10,954 bases of DNA, from positions 1-10,954 of the forward strand of contig JAFWQM010000056.1 in NCBI GenBank assembly GCA_017509065.1, read 5' to 3'. This stretch comes from Clostridia bacterium. GTDB taxonomy: Bacteria > Bacillota_A > Clostridia > Christensenellales > Aristaeellaceae. The notes beneath the pieces were generated by a model. It ran no database searches. It saw nothing but the letters and a program-made list of their open reading frames with translations, and was not told the DNA's origin. The translations under genes were made by a program, and so were the position numbers. Shown in pieces: positions 5,368-10,954 of this stretch (its first letter is position 1; each line of letters opens with the position of its first letter).

Positions 5368-7755
5368 ATGAAGAGAATCGTCAGCATCCTCGCAGCCCTG
5401 GCTCTCGTGCTGAGCCTGGTTCCCGCCGCGTTTGCGGAGGACGGCTACATTCCCGCCCCCTACGACCCCAACCTGGTCGATCCCACCGTCACCTATCTGG
5501 AGCCCGTGTTCTATGAGAACGAAAACGGCCCCACCATCGGCGTGACTACTGTTGGCGTGATCGTGAAGGACGGCCTGTACTTCAAAGACCTGAACAACAG
5601 CAAGGAACTGGACCCCAGCGAAGACTGGCGGCTGGACGCCAAGACCCGCGCCGCTGATCTGGTCAGCAAGATGGAACTGGTCGATCAGGCGGGTTTCCTG
5701 TTCAACGCCCTGGCGATCACCCCCAACGCTCCCAAGCTGGCCATGGTCAAGAATGAAGACGGCACCATCAATCCCGCCGCTGTCGTGACCATCCTCGGCG
5801 AGGGTGAGGAATCCAAGAACGCCTATGCCGCGAGCTTCGCGGGTCTCGACTCCTTCGTGATCAACACCCAGAAGGTCCGCGCCGGCGTGTATCGCGGCGG
5901 CCTCGGCTTCGACGCTTCCACCGTCGCCCTGTACAACAACGTCGTCACCGAAATGGCTGAAGCGGATTCCGCCGTGCGCGGCGTGCCTGCCATCCCCATG
6001 ACGATCATCTCCAATCCCATTTCCGCCGGTTTCCCCGATTCTCAGGGCCTGGCCGCTGCCGTGATGGGCGACGGCAATTATGACGCCATCCGCGAATATG
6101 CCGAGGTTGACCGCCAGATGTGGGTCGCCCAGGGCATCAACGCCATGTATGGCCCCCAGGTTGACCTGGTAACCGATCCCCGCTGGCCCCGCAACCAGGA
6201 AACCTTCTCCGAACGCCCCGATATTACCGCCGGTATCATCACCGCCCTGGTTGACGGCTATCACATGGGCACCGACGGCCTGAAGCCCGGTGCTGTGGCG
6301 CTCTCTGTCAAGCATTTCCCTGGTGACGGCGCTGCCGAAAACGGCTTTGAATCCCATACCGCCCAGGGCCAGTGGCGTCTGTATCCTACTCCCGGCTCCC
6401 TGGAAAAATATCAGCTGGTTGCCTTCCAGGCTGCCATCGACGCCAAGTGCGGCTCCATCATGCCCTGCTATTCCCGCGACGCCGCGGATGACCGCTCCGT
6501 CACCCAGACCTATCGCGGCCATGAAGTGAAGGTCAACCAGCTGGCCTCCGCTTACAACTATGAAATCATCACCACCCTGCTGCGGGATGTCATGGGCTTT
6601 GACGGCTACGTGAACACCGACTCCGGCATCGTCACCGGCCAGACCTACGGCGTCGAGGACCTGAGCGTCACCGAACGTTACGCCCTGCTCATCGCCGCGG
6701 GCAGCGACGCCATCGGCTCCGGCTTGCGCACCGACCTGGTGATCGAAGCTGTTGAAACCGGCCTCCTCGCCAAGGAAGACCTGGACCGCGCCAACATCAA
6801 CCGCGCCGTTTCCATCTTCGAGCAGGGTCGCTTCGATAACCCCTATCTCGATTATCTCAAGGCTGACGAAGTCCGCGCCACCAATCTGACGACCGCGGCG
6901 GATCAGGCGTATGCCCTGCACCAGAAGGCCGTCGTGCTCATGAAGAACCATGAGAACACCCTGCCTCTCGCCGCGAACGCGGGTACCAAGCTCTTTATCG
7001 CCTCCTACACCGGCACCGGCGAGGACGAGGATATGCTGGCGGCAATGAAGGAACTCTTTACCGCCCAGGGCTTCGAGATCGTTGACAAGGCGAAGGAAGC
7101 CGAAGTCGCTTACTTCTACATCGAGCCCAAGCCCACCAACTCCATCAACGGCTCTGATGCCGAGGGCGTTCTGAGCCTGGTGGAAGATTACGAAGTAGAC
7201 GAGCGCGAATTGTCCGGCGGCGGCCAGGGCTTCGGCCAAGGCGTGGTCGCTTCCCAGAAGAAGACCGGCGAAAAGATCGAGGTCACCACGGTGGCCGAAA
7301 TGAAGAAGCTGGTCAAGGCGGCGGATACCGTGCATGAGAACGGCGGCAAGGTCATCGCCACCATCGTGTGCACCTCTCCCTGGATCCTGACCAACCTGGA
7401 GCCCTACTGCGACGCGCTCCTGGCCCAGTACACCGCCACCACCACCGCCACCATTGCCAGCGGTTCCCTGAACAACGCCCGCAAGGCCCAGGTGGACGTC
7501 ATCACCGGCGCGTTCAATCCCACCGGCAAGCTGGCCGTGACCATGGTTTCCTCCGAAGACGTGATCGCCCTGACCTACACCGAGAACGAGGACGGCACCT
7601 ATCTGGAAACCTGCGCCTCTCCCAACGACGTGCCTGGCTATGATAAGGATCAGTACATCGATCCCGCCATCCTGGCTAACGTCAAGGGCGGCAGCTACGC
7701 CTATCAGGACGCGGACGGCAACTACTATGTTTCCGGCTTTGGCCTGAGCTACTAA
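5368..7755 (+). CDS. Secreted GH3 glycosidase (beta-glucosidase/exoglucanase-like)
   Basis: A 795-residue exported GH3 enzyme in the normal domain order. Residues 1-23 are a signal peptide ending AFA/E. The catalytic barrel (about 75-490) carries DLVSKMELVDQAGFL, the RWPRNQETFSE segment at 272-282, the substrate-binding KHFPGDG with Lys315-His316, and the nucleophile Asp418 in FDGYVNTDSG (codon 6619-6621). The C-terminal alpha/beta domain begins near 512 with HQKAVVLMKNHENTLPL and the protein ends at GFGLSY, where many relatives continue into a fibronectin-III-like domain; that domain is missing. There is no membrane helix or LPxTG sorting signal, so the enzyme is probably released. AAGGAG lies 8 nt before the ATG. 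It is monocistronic, between terminators. The substrate is not determinable; beta-glucoside or beta-glucan is the most likely class. Confidence 0.95.
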   Translation: MKRIVSILAALALVLSLVPAAFAEDGYIPAPYDPNLVDPTVTYLEPVFYENENGPTIGVTTVGVIVKDGLYFKDLNNSKELDPSEDWRLDAKTRAADLVSKMELVDQAGFLFNALAITPNAPKLAMVKNEDGTINPAAVVTILGEGEESKNAYAASFAGLDSFVINTQKVRAGVYRGGLGFDASTVALYNNVVTEMAEADSAVRGVPAIPMTIISNPISAGFPDSQGLAAAVMGDGNYDAIREYAEVDRQMWVAQGINAMYGPQVDLVTDPRWPRNQETFSERPDITAGIITALVDGYHMGTDGLKPGAVALSVKHFPGDGAAENGFESHTAQGQWRLYPTPGSLEKYQLVAFQAAIDAKCGSIMPCYSRDAADDRSVTQTYRGHEVKVNQLASAYNYEIITTLLRDVMGFDGYVNTDSGIVTGQTYGVEDLSVTERYALLIAAGSDAIGSGLRTDLVIEAVETGLLAKEDLDRANINRAVSIFEQGRFDNPYLDYLKADEVRATNLTTAADQAYALHQKAVVLMKNHENTLPLAANAGTKLFIASYTGTGEDEDMLAAMKELFTAQGFEIVDKAKEAEVAYFYIEPKPTNSINGSDAEGVLSLVEDYEVDERELSGGGQGFGQGVVASQKKTGEKIEVTTVAEMKKLVKAADTVHENGGKVIATIVCTSPWILTNLEPYCDALLAQYTATTTATIASGSLNNARKAQVDVITGAFNPTGKLAVTMVSSEDVIALTYTENEDGTYLETCASPNDVPGYDKDQYIDPAILANVKGGSYAYQDADGNYYVSGFGLSY

Positions 7756-7762
7756 AATGCTT

Positions 7763-7780
7763 GTCGCGGTAAGCCGCGAC
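7763..7780 (+). other. Short perfect hairpin after the GH3 stop
   Basis: GTCGCGG and CCGCGAC form a 7-bp stem with a TAAG loop, 8 nt after the stop codon and without a U-run. It sits ahead of the true terminator at 7796, so it probably protects the mRNA 3' end or slows polymerase. Confidence 0.5.
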
Positions 7781-7795
7781 GGATAAAGGAAACCC

Positions 7796-7841
7796 CGGCG
7801 AACAGTATCGGCAGATTCGCGGTGCTGTTCGCCGCTTTTTT
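7796..7841 (+). terminator. Rho-independent terminator after the second GH3 gene
   Basis: CGGCGAACAG (7796-7805) pairs perfectly with CTGTTCGCCG (7825-7834) across a 19-nt loop, followed by C and six T (7836-7841). It lies between the GH3 gene and the oxidoreductase gene, whose ribosome binding site starts 20 bases later. Confidence 0.88.
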
Positions 7842-7872
7842 CAGGAATATACAGCTGAACGGAGGTTTTCAT

Positions 7873-9174
7873 ATGGCCCTGCACGTGATGGAAGAAGCCA
7901 ACCGCTGTCTGCAATGCAAAAAGCCCCGCTGTCAGGAGGGCTGTCCGATTCACACCAATATCCCGGCGGTCATTCGCCTGCTCAAGGAAGGAAAACTGAA
8001 CGACGCGGGCTGGATGCTGTTTGAAAACAACCCGCTGACTACGGTTTGCGCTCTGGTGTGCAATCACGAAAAGCAATGCGAGGGGCACTGTGTCCGGGGG
8101 ATCAAAGAAGCGCCGGTGCATTTTTCCGTCATTGAGAGCTACATTTCCACCACCTACGCCAACCAGATGGTGAAGGGTCCTGCGCCGTCCAACGGCAGGA
8201 AAGCCGCTGTCATCGGCGCGGGCCCGGCGGGAATCACCGTGGCCATCATTCTGGCCCGGAAGGGCTATCAGGTGACGATCTTCGACAGCCGGGACAAAAT
8301 CGGCGGGGTGATGCGCTATGGCATCCCGGATTTCCGCCTGCCCGATTCCGTGCTGGATGATCTTGCCTACCGCCACCTGGAGCTGAAAGGCATCCGGTTC
8401 CGGCCCAACACCTATATTGGCAATGCCATCACCATAGACGATCTGTTCCGGGACGGGTATCAGAGCGTGTTCGTGGGCGCGGGCCTGTGGAAGCCCCGGA
8501 AGCTGAATATCCGGGGGGAAAGCTTAGGCCATGTGACCTACGCCATCAATTATCTGGGCAGTCCTGCCGCCTTCCGCTTGGGCGAGCGCATCATGGTCAT
8601 CGGCACGGGCAATAGCGCCATGGACTGCGCCCGTACCGCCATCCGACATGGGGCCCGTTACGTTTCCTGCGTGAACCTGACCGATACCCTGACCGCCAGC
8701 CAGTACGAAAGCAGTTATGCCAAACTGGAGGGCGTGGATTTCATCTACAATAAGTGCACCCTGGAAATTCGGGAGGACGGCGTGATTTTAGCCGACAGCC
8801 AGGTGGGCGAGGACGGAAAAGTCACTCCCATTCCCGGTACAGAAAAGCTATACCCCTGCACCGGCGTGATCGTGGCCGTCAGCCAGGGCGCGGAAAGCAA
8901 TCTGATCACCACCACCAAAGATATCGACACAAGCAAAAGCGGTCTGCTCACTGTGGACGCTGACGGCCATACCAGCCGCCCCGGCGTGTTTGCGGCAGGC
9001 GACGCAGCCAGCGGAGCCCGCACCGTGGTGGAGGCCGTGGCCAACAGCAAGCGGGTGGCCGAAGCCATGCACGAATACATGCAAAACCTGCCCCTGCCCG
9101 TCACTACCGATTATCCTAATGCGCCCACAGTGGAAACCGTGGACGCAGCGGCACAGGCAGAGCAGAAATTGTAA
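7873..9174 (+). CDS. GltD-like NAD(P)H oxidoreductase (glutamate synthase small-subunit family)
   Basis: A 433-residue cytoplasmic flavoprotein of the family that includes glutamate synthase beta subunit, NfnB and the N-terminal half of dihydropyrimidine dehydrogenase. The N-terminal domain has two Cys groups for [4Fe-4S] clusters: Cys12, 15, 20, 24 and Cys59, 63, 69, 73. The FAD Rossmann motif is GAGPAG (115-120), the second, NAD(P)H-binding one is GTGNSA (244-249), and the FAD-closing motif is FAAGDAASGARTV around Asp377. GGAGG lies 7 nt before the chosen ATG; the frame is open a little further 5', but only through the terminator. Family members pass electrons from NAD(P)H to a partner subunit, but no gltB or nfnA lies beside it, so the acceptor is unknown. 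The last 30 residues are a loose Ala/Glu-rich tail. No symbol is given because activity cannot be told apart. Confidence 0.93.
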   Translation: MALHVMEEANRCLQCKKPRCQEGCPIHTNIPAVIRLLKEGKLNDAGWMLFENNPLTTVCALVCNHEKQCEGHCVRGIKEAPVHFSVIESYISTTYANQMVKGPAPSNGRKAAVIGAGPAGITVAIILARKGYQVTIFDSRDKIGGVMRYGIPDFRLPDSVLDDLAYRHLELKGIRFRPNTYIGNAITIDDLFRDGYQSVFVGAGLWKPRKLNIRGESLGHVTYAINYLGSPAAFRLGERIMVIGTGNSAMDCARTAIRHGARYVSCVNLTDTLTASQYESSYAKLEGVDFIYNKCTLEIREDGVILADSQVGEDGKVTPIPGTEKLYPCTGVIVAVSQGAESNLITTTKDIDTSKSGLLTVDADGHTSRPGVFAAGDAASGARTVVEAVANSKRVAEAMHEYMQNLPLPVTTDYPNAPTVETVDAAAQAEQKL

Positions 9175-9214
9175 AACGCAGAGTATTCAAGGCTGTAATG
9201 GTCGCCTGAAAGGC

Positions 9215-9236
9215 GCTTGGAGGATTGTATCCAAGC
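9215..9236 (+). terminator. Possible weak terminator after the oxidoreductase gene
   Basis: A perfect 7-bp stem, GCTTGGA with TCCAAGC, with an 8-nt loop, 41 bases after the stop. The nearest T-rich run starts about 14 nt further on, so classic intrinsic termination is doubtful. Confidence 0.3.
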
Positions 9237-9304
9237 ACCTATGCCACTATTTTTGGCTTCATTTTGTCCCTTATTTTGCCTGTTTTTTTGTGTTAGCGTA
9301 ACAA

Positions 9305-9423
9305 ACCTCCTTTCCGGGACAGATTTTTCGCTGCCATTTCAGGGCTGGAAAGGGACTGATTTCGCAGCGGCAAACGGCGCAACCCCTTGGAAAATAAGGG
9401 CTTCTCCGTTTTTTCCTATTATA
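9305..9423 (-). promoter_or_regulatory. Minus-strand promoter and structured leader with an orphan ribosome binding site
   Basis: Read on the - strand, TGG precedes TATAAT (complement of 9418-9423), an extended -10. The RNA that would follow contains CGCTGC (complement of 9364-9369), CCTTTCC (9347-9353), GCAGCG (9329-9334) and GGAAAGG (9309-9315); the last runs straight into AGG, giving a full AAAGGAGG Shine-Dalgarno. The two pairings cross, so they form a pseudoknot or exclude each other, and one of them hides the Shine-Dalgarno. No usable reading frame follows: the near TTG stops after three codons. This looks like a regulatory leader that has lost its gene. The -35 is weak. Confidence 0.35.
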
Positions 9424-9429
9424 CCATAA

Positions 9430-9600
9430 GGGCACTCTTATGCTACATTAGCGCTGCAAAATGGTGTGGATGTCAAGACAGTTTCCAATAACCTCGGCCA
9501 TGCGACGACAGCCTTCACGATGGATCGGTATGGACACGTTACCGAAACCATGATGAAGGACAGTGCGGATAAGATGCAGAGGTTCATCGAATCGCTGTGA
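9430..9600 (+). pseudogene. C-terminal remnant of a tyrosine recombinase (phage/ICE integrase)
   Basis: Fifty-six codons and a stop are left of an integrase normally near 380-400 residues long. The frame is preceded by TAA at 9427-9429, and the similarity begins at HSYATLALQNGVDVKTVSNN, exactly where intact enzymes read LRHSYATLAL. The catalytic Arg of the HxxR box is therefore lost, while LGH and the nucleophile Tyr in MDRYGHV (codon 9529-9531) remain. The tail DSADKMQRFIESL is typical of integrases from clostridial elements. It cannot be active. Its end lies 66 bp from a tRNA 3'-end sequence, the usual distance between such a gene and its attachment site, so the remnant most likely belongs to an element that occupied the left side and was deleted. 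Confidence 0.87.
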
Positions 9601-9628
9601 AAAAGCTAAAGTGGGTGCAAAACAAAGA

Positions 9629-9665
9629 AGAAAGCCCAGGAACCCTTGAAATTCCTGGACTTTCT
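9629..9665. terminator. Hairpin, possible terminator, after the integrase remnant
   Basis: AGAAAG (9629-9634) pairs with CTTTCT (9660-9665) and CCAGGAA (9636-9642) with TTCCTGG (9652-9658). There is one C/A mismatch between them and a 9-nt loop. The A-rich left and pyrimidine-rich right flanks suit termination in either direction, but there is no true U-run. Confidence 0.45.
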
Positions 9666-9666
9666 C

Positions 9667-9690
9667 TGGCGGAGAAGGAGAGATTCGAAT
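9667..9690 (-). other. tRNA 3'-end sequence, probable attachment (att) core, tRNA-Ser-like
   Basis: On the - strand this reads as the last third of a tRNA: T-loop TTCGAAT, T-stem strand CTCTC, acceptor strand CTTCTCC, discriminator G and CCA. Discriminator G and a GGAG-type acceptor point to tRNA-Ser. The 5' part of a tRNA is absent: the bases that should pair with CTCTC are AAAA-like, so it is not a functional tRNA. Integrases of this group recombine inside the tRNA 3' end and leave such a copy at one element end. The match of sequence and position next to an integrase end supports an att site; the exact core borders cannot be told. Confidence 0.66.
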
Positions 9691-9715
9691 TTTGGGATTT
9701 TCACGAAACTGTGCA

Positions 9716-9779
9716 CAATGAAACACAAAATGAATCAATAGAACACAATAATTTGTAGGCTTTTCACAATAGAACACAA
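9716..9779 (+). repeat. Three 13-bp direct repeats, candidate arm-type integrase sites
   Basis: CAATGAAACACAA (9716-9728) and two exact copies of CAATAGAACACAA (9736-9748, 9767-9779). Their start-to-start distances are 20 and 31 bp, close to two and three helical turns, so all face the same side of the DNA. They lie 26-89 bp from the tRNA-end core, where tyrosine recombinases and excisionases bind arm sites. Confidence 0.55.
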
Positions 9780-9780
9780 C

Positions 9781-9786
9781 TATACT
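9781..9786 (+). promoter_or_regulatory. Weak candidate -10 for the element's HTH gene
   Basis: TATACT matches TATAAT in five of six bases and lies directly after the third 13-bp repeat. No good -35 is present. If real, the transcript would run about 120 nt to the terminator at 9905 before reaching the HTH gene. Confidence 0.25.
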
Positions 9787-9795
9787 AAATGCCCG

Positions 9796-9816
9796 TTTGG
9801 GTATGAATTTGGGTAT
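9796..9816 (+). repeat. Two 9-bp direct repeats TTTGGGTAT
   Basis: TTTGGGTAT occurs at 9796-9804 and 9808-9816, 12 bp apart. Together with the 13-bp repeats to the left it forms a compact repeat region at the element end. Function is unknown; a binding site is possible. Confidence 0.45.
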
Positions 9817-9904
9817 AGAGACAGATGACAGGCTTTGCGGCTATTCTGTTTTCAGACTGCTCTGCATTCCGGTCAGTAGTTCCTTTGAAGGATGCTGGCG
9901 AAGC

Positions 9905-9942
9905 AGACGTTCAGAATTTTGTTTATTCTGAGCGTCTTTTTT
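9905..9942 (+). terminator. Strong intrinsic terminator upstream of the HTH gene
   Basis: AGACGTTCAGAA (9905-9916) pairs with TTCTGAGCGTCT (9926-9937), 12 bp with a single G-U, across the loop TTTTGTTTA. The T run is 9937-9942, then ATTT. No gene precedes it within the element, so it either ends a short leader RNA from about 9790 or blocks read-through into the HTH gene. Confidence 0.82.
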
Positions 9943-10019
9943 ATTTCTCAAATTGATCTCGGGACATCGAACAAAAATGTTCACTGTAAACGGCCCCGCG
10001 GAAAGGAAGGAGAAACACC

Positions 10020-10934
10020 ATGGCGATTGTACGAGTACCCAAGGTGAACAACTACACGATCATGTCCAATCATCATTTGATCGACCCTGAGCTGAGCTTC
10101 AAGGCAAAAGGGCTCATGTCTTATATGCTGTCCCGACCGGATAACTGGGATTTTACGATTGAGGGTCTTGCCCATCAGAACAAGGAAGGTGCGGACGCCA
10201 TTGCCCGCATCATCCGGGAATTGGAGGAGCGGGGGTATATCACCCGCTGCCGGGTGCGGAATCAGGCGGGGAAGTTCACGGACATGGAATACAAGATTCT
10301 GGAATGCCCTCTGAAAAAGGCCGCCGCGGAAAGAACGGAAACAGAGGACACTGCGCCAGTCCCGGAAGAGCCAGTCCCGGAAAAACCGATCCCGAATCTT
10401 CCACACCCGGAAAACCCGGTTGTGGATTCTCCGGACATGGATTCTCCACTCCCGGAAAGTGCGGGACAAATAATAACTGAATCTCCAAAAACTGATGAAA
10501 TAAATACTGACCTATCAAATCCTGATCCATCAAAAACTGATCTATCAATCCCTGACGCGCTTCTGGAAAGCCCGCATCTGCCGCAGAACCTGAAGCGGCT
10601 CAGATCCCAAGTGCGGTTCAATATTGGCTATTACGAGCTTCGGGAGCAGTACGGTCAGGAGACCTTTGACAGCATCGTTTCTCTGATCCTGGAGGTCTTG
10701 ACTTCCCGCTGTGATACCTTCACTCTCTCCGGCCGCAAGATCCCCGCTGAGCTGGTGAAGGAACGGTTCCGAGCCCTGACCAGCCACCACATCGAATACG
10801 TTTTCGACTGCATGAAGAAATCGGGCAGCGAGATCCGGAACATCAAGCAATACCTGCTCACGTCTCTGTTCAACGCCCCCGCCACCCTGGAAAGCTATTA
10901 CCGGGCAAAGGTCAGCCATGATTTGGGATATTGA
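10020..10934 (+). CDS. Winged-HTH / DUF6017-type protein of integrative elements (replication-initiator-like)
   Basis: A 304-residue protein typical of clostridial conjugative elements. Residues 1-100 are a winged helix-turn-helix region (RVPKVNNYTIMSNHHLIDPE, then LSFKAKGLMSYMLSRPDNWDFT, then IIRELEERGYI) like that of replication initiator proteins. Residues 101-180 are a low-complexity linker with PVPE and DLSxP repeats. From about 190 on, the sequence resembles the DUF6017 domain (FNIGYYELREQYG, HIEYVFDCMKKSGSEIRNIKQYLLTSLFNAP, ending YYRAKVSHD). Relatives lie beside DnaC-like loaders and relaxase genes and are thought to act in element replication or its control; that role is inferred. 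AAGGAG lies 7 nt before the ATG. The next frame starts inside its 3' end (17-base overlap), suggesting an operon. Confidence 0.92.
   Translation: MAIVRVPKVNNYTIMSNHHLIDPELSFKAKGLMSYMLSRPDNWDFTIEGLAHQNKEGADAIARIIRELEERGYITRCRVRNQAGKFTDMEYKILECPLKKAAAERTETEDTAPVPEEPVPEKPIPNLPHPENPVVDSPDMDSPLPESAGQIITESPKTDEINTDLSNPDPSKTDLSIPDALLESPHLPQNLKRLRSQVRFNIGYYELREQYGQETFDSIVSLILEVLTSRCDTFTLSGRKIPAELVKERFRALTSHHIEYVFDCMKKSGSEIRNIKQYLLTSLFNAPATLESYYRAKVSHDLGY
10356..10551 (+). repeat. 15-bp tandem repeats coding the linker of the HTH protein
   Basis: Two copies of CCAGTCCCGGAA start at 10356 and 10371, a 15-bp period coding PVPEx. Further on, CTGACCTATCAAATC, CTGATCCATCAAAAA and CTGATCTATCAATCC follow head to tail (10507-10551), also 15 bp each, coding DLSNP, DPSKT and DLSIP. 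The second set is clearly AT-richer than the flanks. Such repeats keep the frame when copy number changes, so linker length can vary. Confidence 0.7.
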
Positions 10935-10954
10935 CCATGCGGCAAAGCAATTGA
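10918..10954 (+). CDS. Start of an overlapping downstream gene (3' end outside window)
   Basis: ATG at 10918 lies inside the end of the HTH gene and opens a frame that reads MIWDIDHAAKQL up to the window edge, without a stop. AAAGG lies about 6 nt upstream. The overlap fits a tightly packed element operon. With 12 residues visible, no function can be given. A second ATG at 10937 stops after five codons and is not a start. Confidence 0.38.
   Translation, partial: MIWDIDHAAKQL

Larger units (their letters stand above)
9175..9429. other. AT-richer non-coding stretch between oxidoreductase gene and integrase remnant
   Basis: No convincing gene on either strand. On the + strand two hairpins follow the oxidoreductase stop: CGCCT-gaa-AGGCG (9203-9215) and GCTTGGA-8 nt-TCCAAGC (9215-9236). 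They share base 9215, and neither has a close U-run, so the end of the oxidoreductase transcript is uncertain. On the - strand there is a promoter-like site near 9418 and a structured leader, listed separately. The sequence differs in base composition from the GC-rich genes to its left. Confidence 0.6.
9667..10954. mobile_element. Left end of an integrative (probably conjugative) element
   Basis: The att-like tRNA end has no tRNA body on its right, so by the geometry of tRNA 3'-end integration the inserted DNA extends rightwards. That DNA starts with phased 13-bp repeats, then a terminator and an HTH/DUF6017-type protein common near one end of clostridial integrative conjugative elements. The other end, its integrase and any transfer genes lie outside the window. 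The integrase remnant to the left would then come from a different or older insertion. Confidence 0.5.

Noticed and set aside
7822..7872. Longer N-terminus of the oxidoreductase
   Set aside because: It would read through the terminator stem; GGAGG fits the ATG at 7873.
5296..8376. Very long open frame on the - strand (about 1026 codons) across the GH3 and oxidoreductase genes
   Set aside because: It is antisense to two genes with clear motifs, crosses a terminator and an intergenic gap, and its translation is rich in Gly/Val/His/Ala from reversed GC-rich codons with no known domain.
9217..9429. 70-codon hydrophobic + strand ORF after the oxidoreductase
   Set aside because: No ribosome binding site, T-rich tracts give Phe/Leu by chance, and its end coincides with the stop before the integrase remnant.
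9667..9760. Complete tRNA gene on the - strand
   Set aside because: The T-stem does not pair, and no anticodon arm, D arm or 5' acceptor strand can be found, so only the 3' end is present.
9448..9777. 109-codon open frame on the - strand over the integrase remnant and att core
   Set aside because: It runs through the tRNA-end sequence, the hairpin and the repeats. The + strand integrase similarity explains the region better.
1..10954. CRISPR array, rRNA or group II intron
   Set aside because: No regularly spaced repeat-spacer pattern, no rRNA-like sequence and no intron-encoded reverse transcriptase was seen on either strand.

Overview
The window reads as chromosome of a Gram-positive anaerobe of the class Clostridia (Bacillota) that runs, in the last ~1.3 kb, into the edge of an integrative mobile element. 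Grounds for this: strong AGGAGG-type ribosome binding sites, Gram-positive lipid-poor signal peptides, a LytTR/GHKL (AgrA/AgrC-like) two-component pair, glycoside hydrolase family 3 (GH3) enzymes including one with permuted domains as in Ruminococcus and Butyrivibrio, and a replication/HTH protein of the kind carried by clostridial conjugative elements. I cannot name a genus. Every well-supported gene is on the + strand.

Layout. 2-1426: 3' part of a membrane-anchored, domain-permuted GH3 glycosidase. 1427-1648: a perfect 47-bp palindrome, a Rho-independent terminator and a good extended -10 promoter. 1649-3705: a two-gene operon for a LytTR response regulator and a multi-pass GHKL histidine kinase; a doubtful 28-codon ORF overlaps the kinase stop as ATGA. 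3934-5031: an exported MTA/SAH nucleosidase with an extra C-terminal domain resembling DUF3574, followed by a strong terminator. 5368-7755: a secreted GH3 glycosidase with its own terminator. 7873-9174: a GltD-like FAD/NAD(P)H, iron-sulfur oxidoreductase without a large-subunit partner in view.

9175-10019 has no intact gene but is full of signals. It holds a minus-strand promoter and structured leader with a Shine-Dalgarno but no gene, the last 56 codons of a tyrosine recombinase, a sequence matching the 3' end of a tRNA (probably tRNA-Ser) that looks like an attachment site, three helically phased 13-bp repeats, and a strong terminator. From 10020 onward lies an HTH/DUF6017-type protein and the first codons of an overlapping gene, which mark the inside of an integrative element.

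How the parts may work together (inference): the chromosomal part encodes envelope-facing functions, namely two exported glycosidases and an exported nucleosidase around a cell-density or ligand-sensing two-component system. The terminators show that the GH3 enzymes, the nucleosidase and the oxidoreductase are mostly separate transcription units, so any common control would have to be through the regulator acting at several promoters, for which I see no convincing binding sites. The right end is a site of repeated element integration and decay at a tRNA 3' end.
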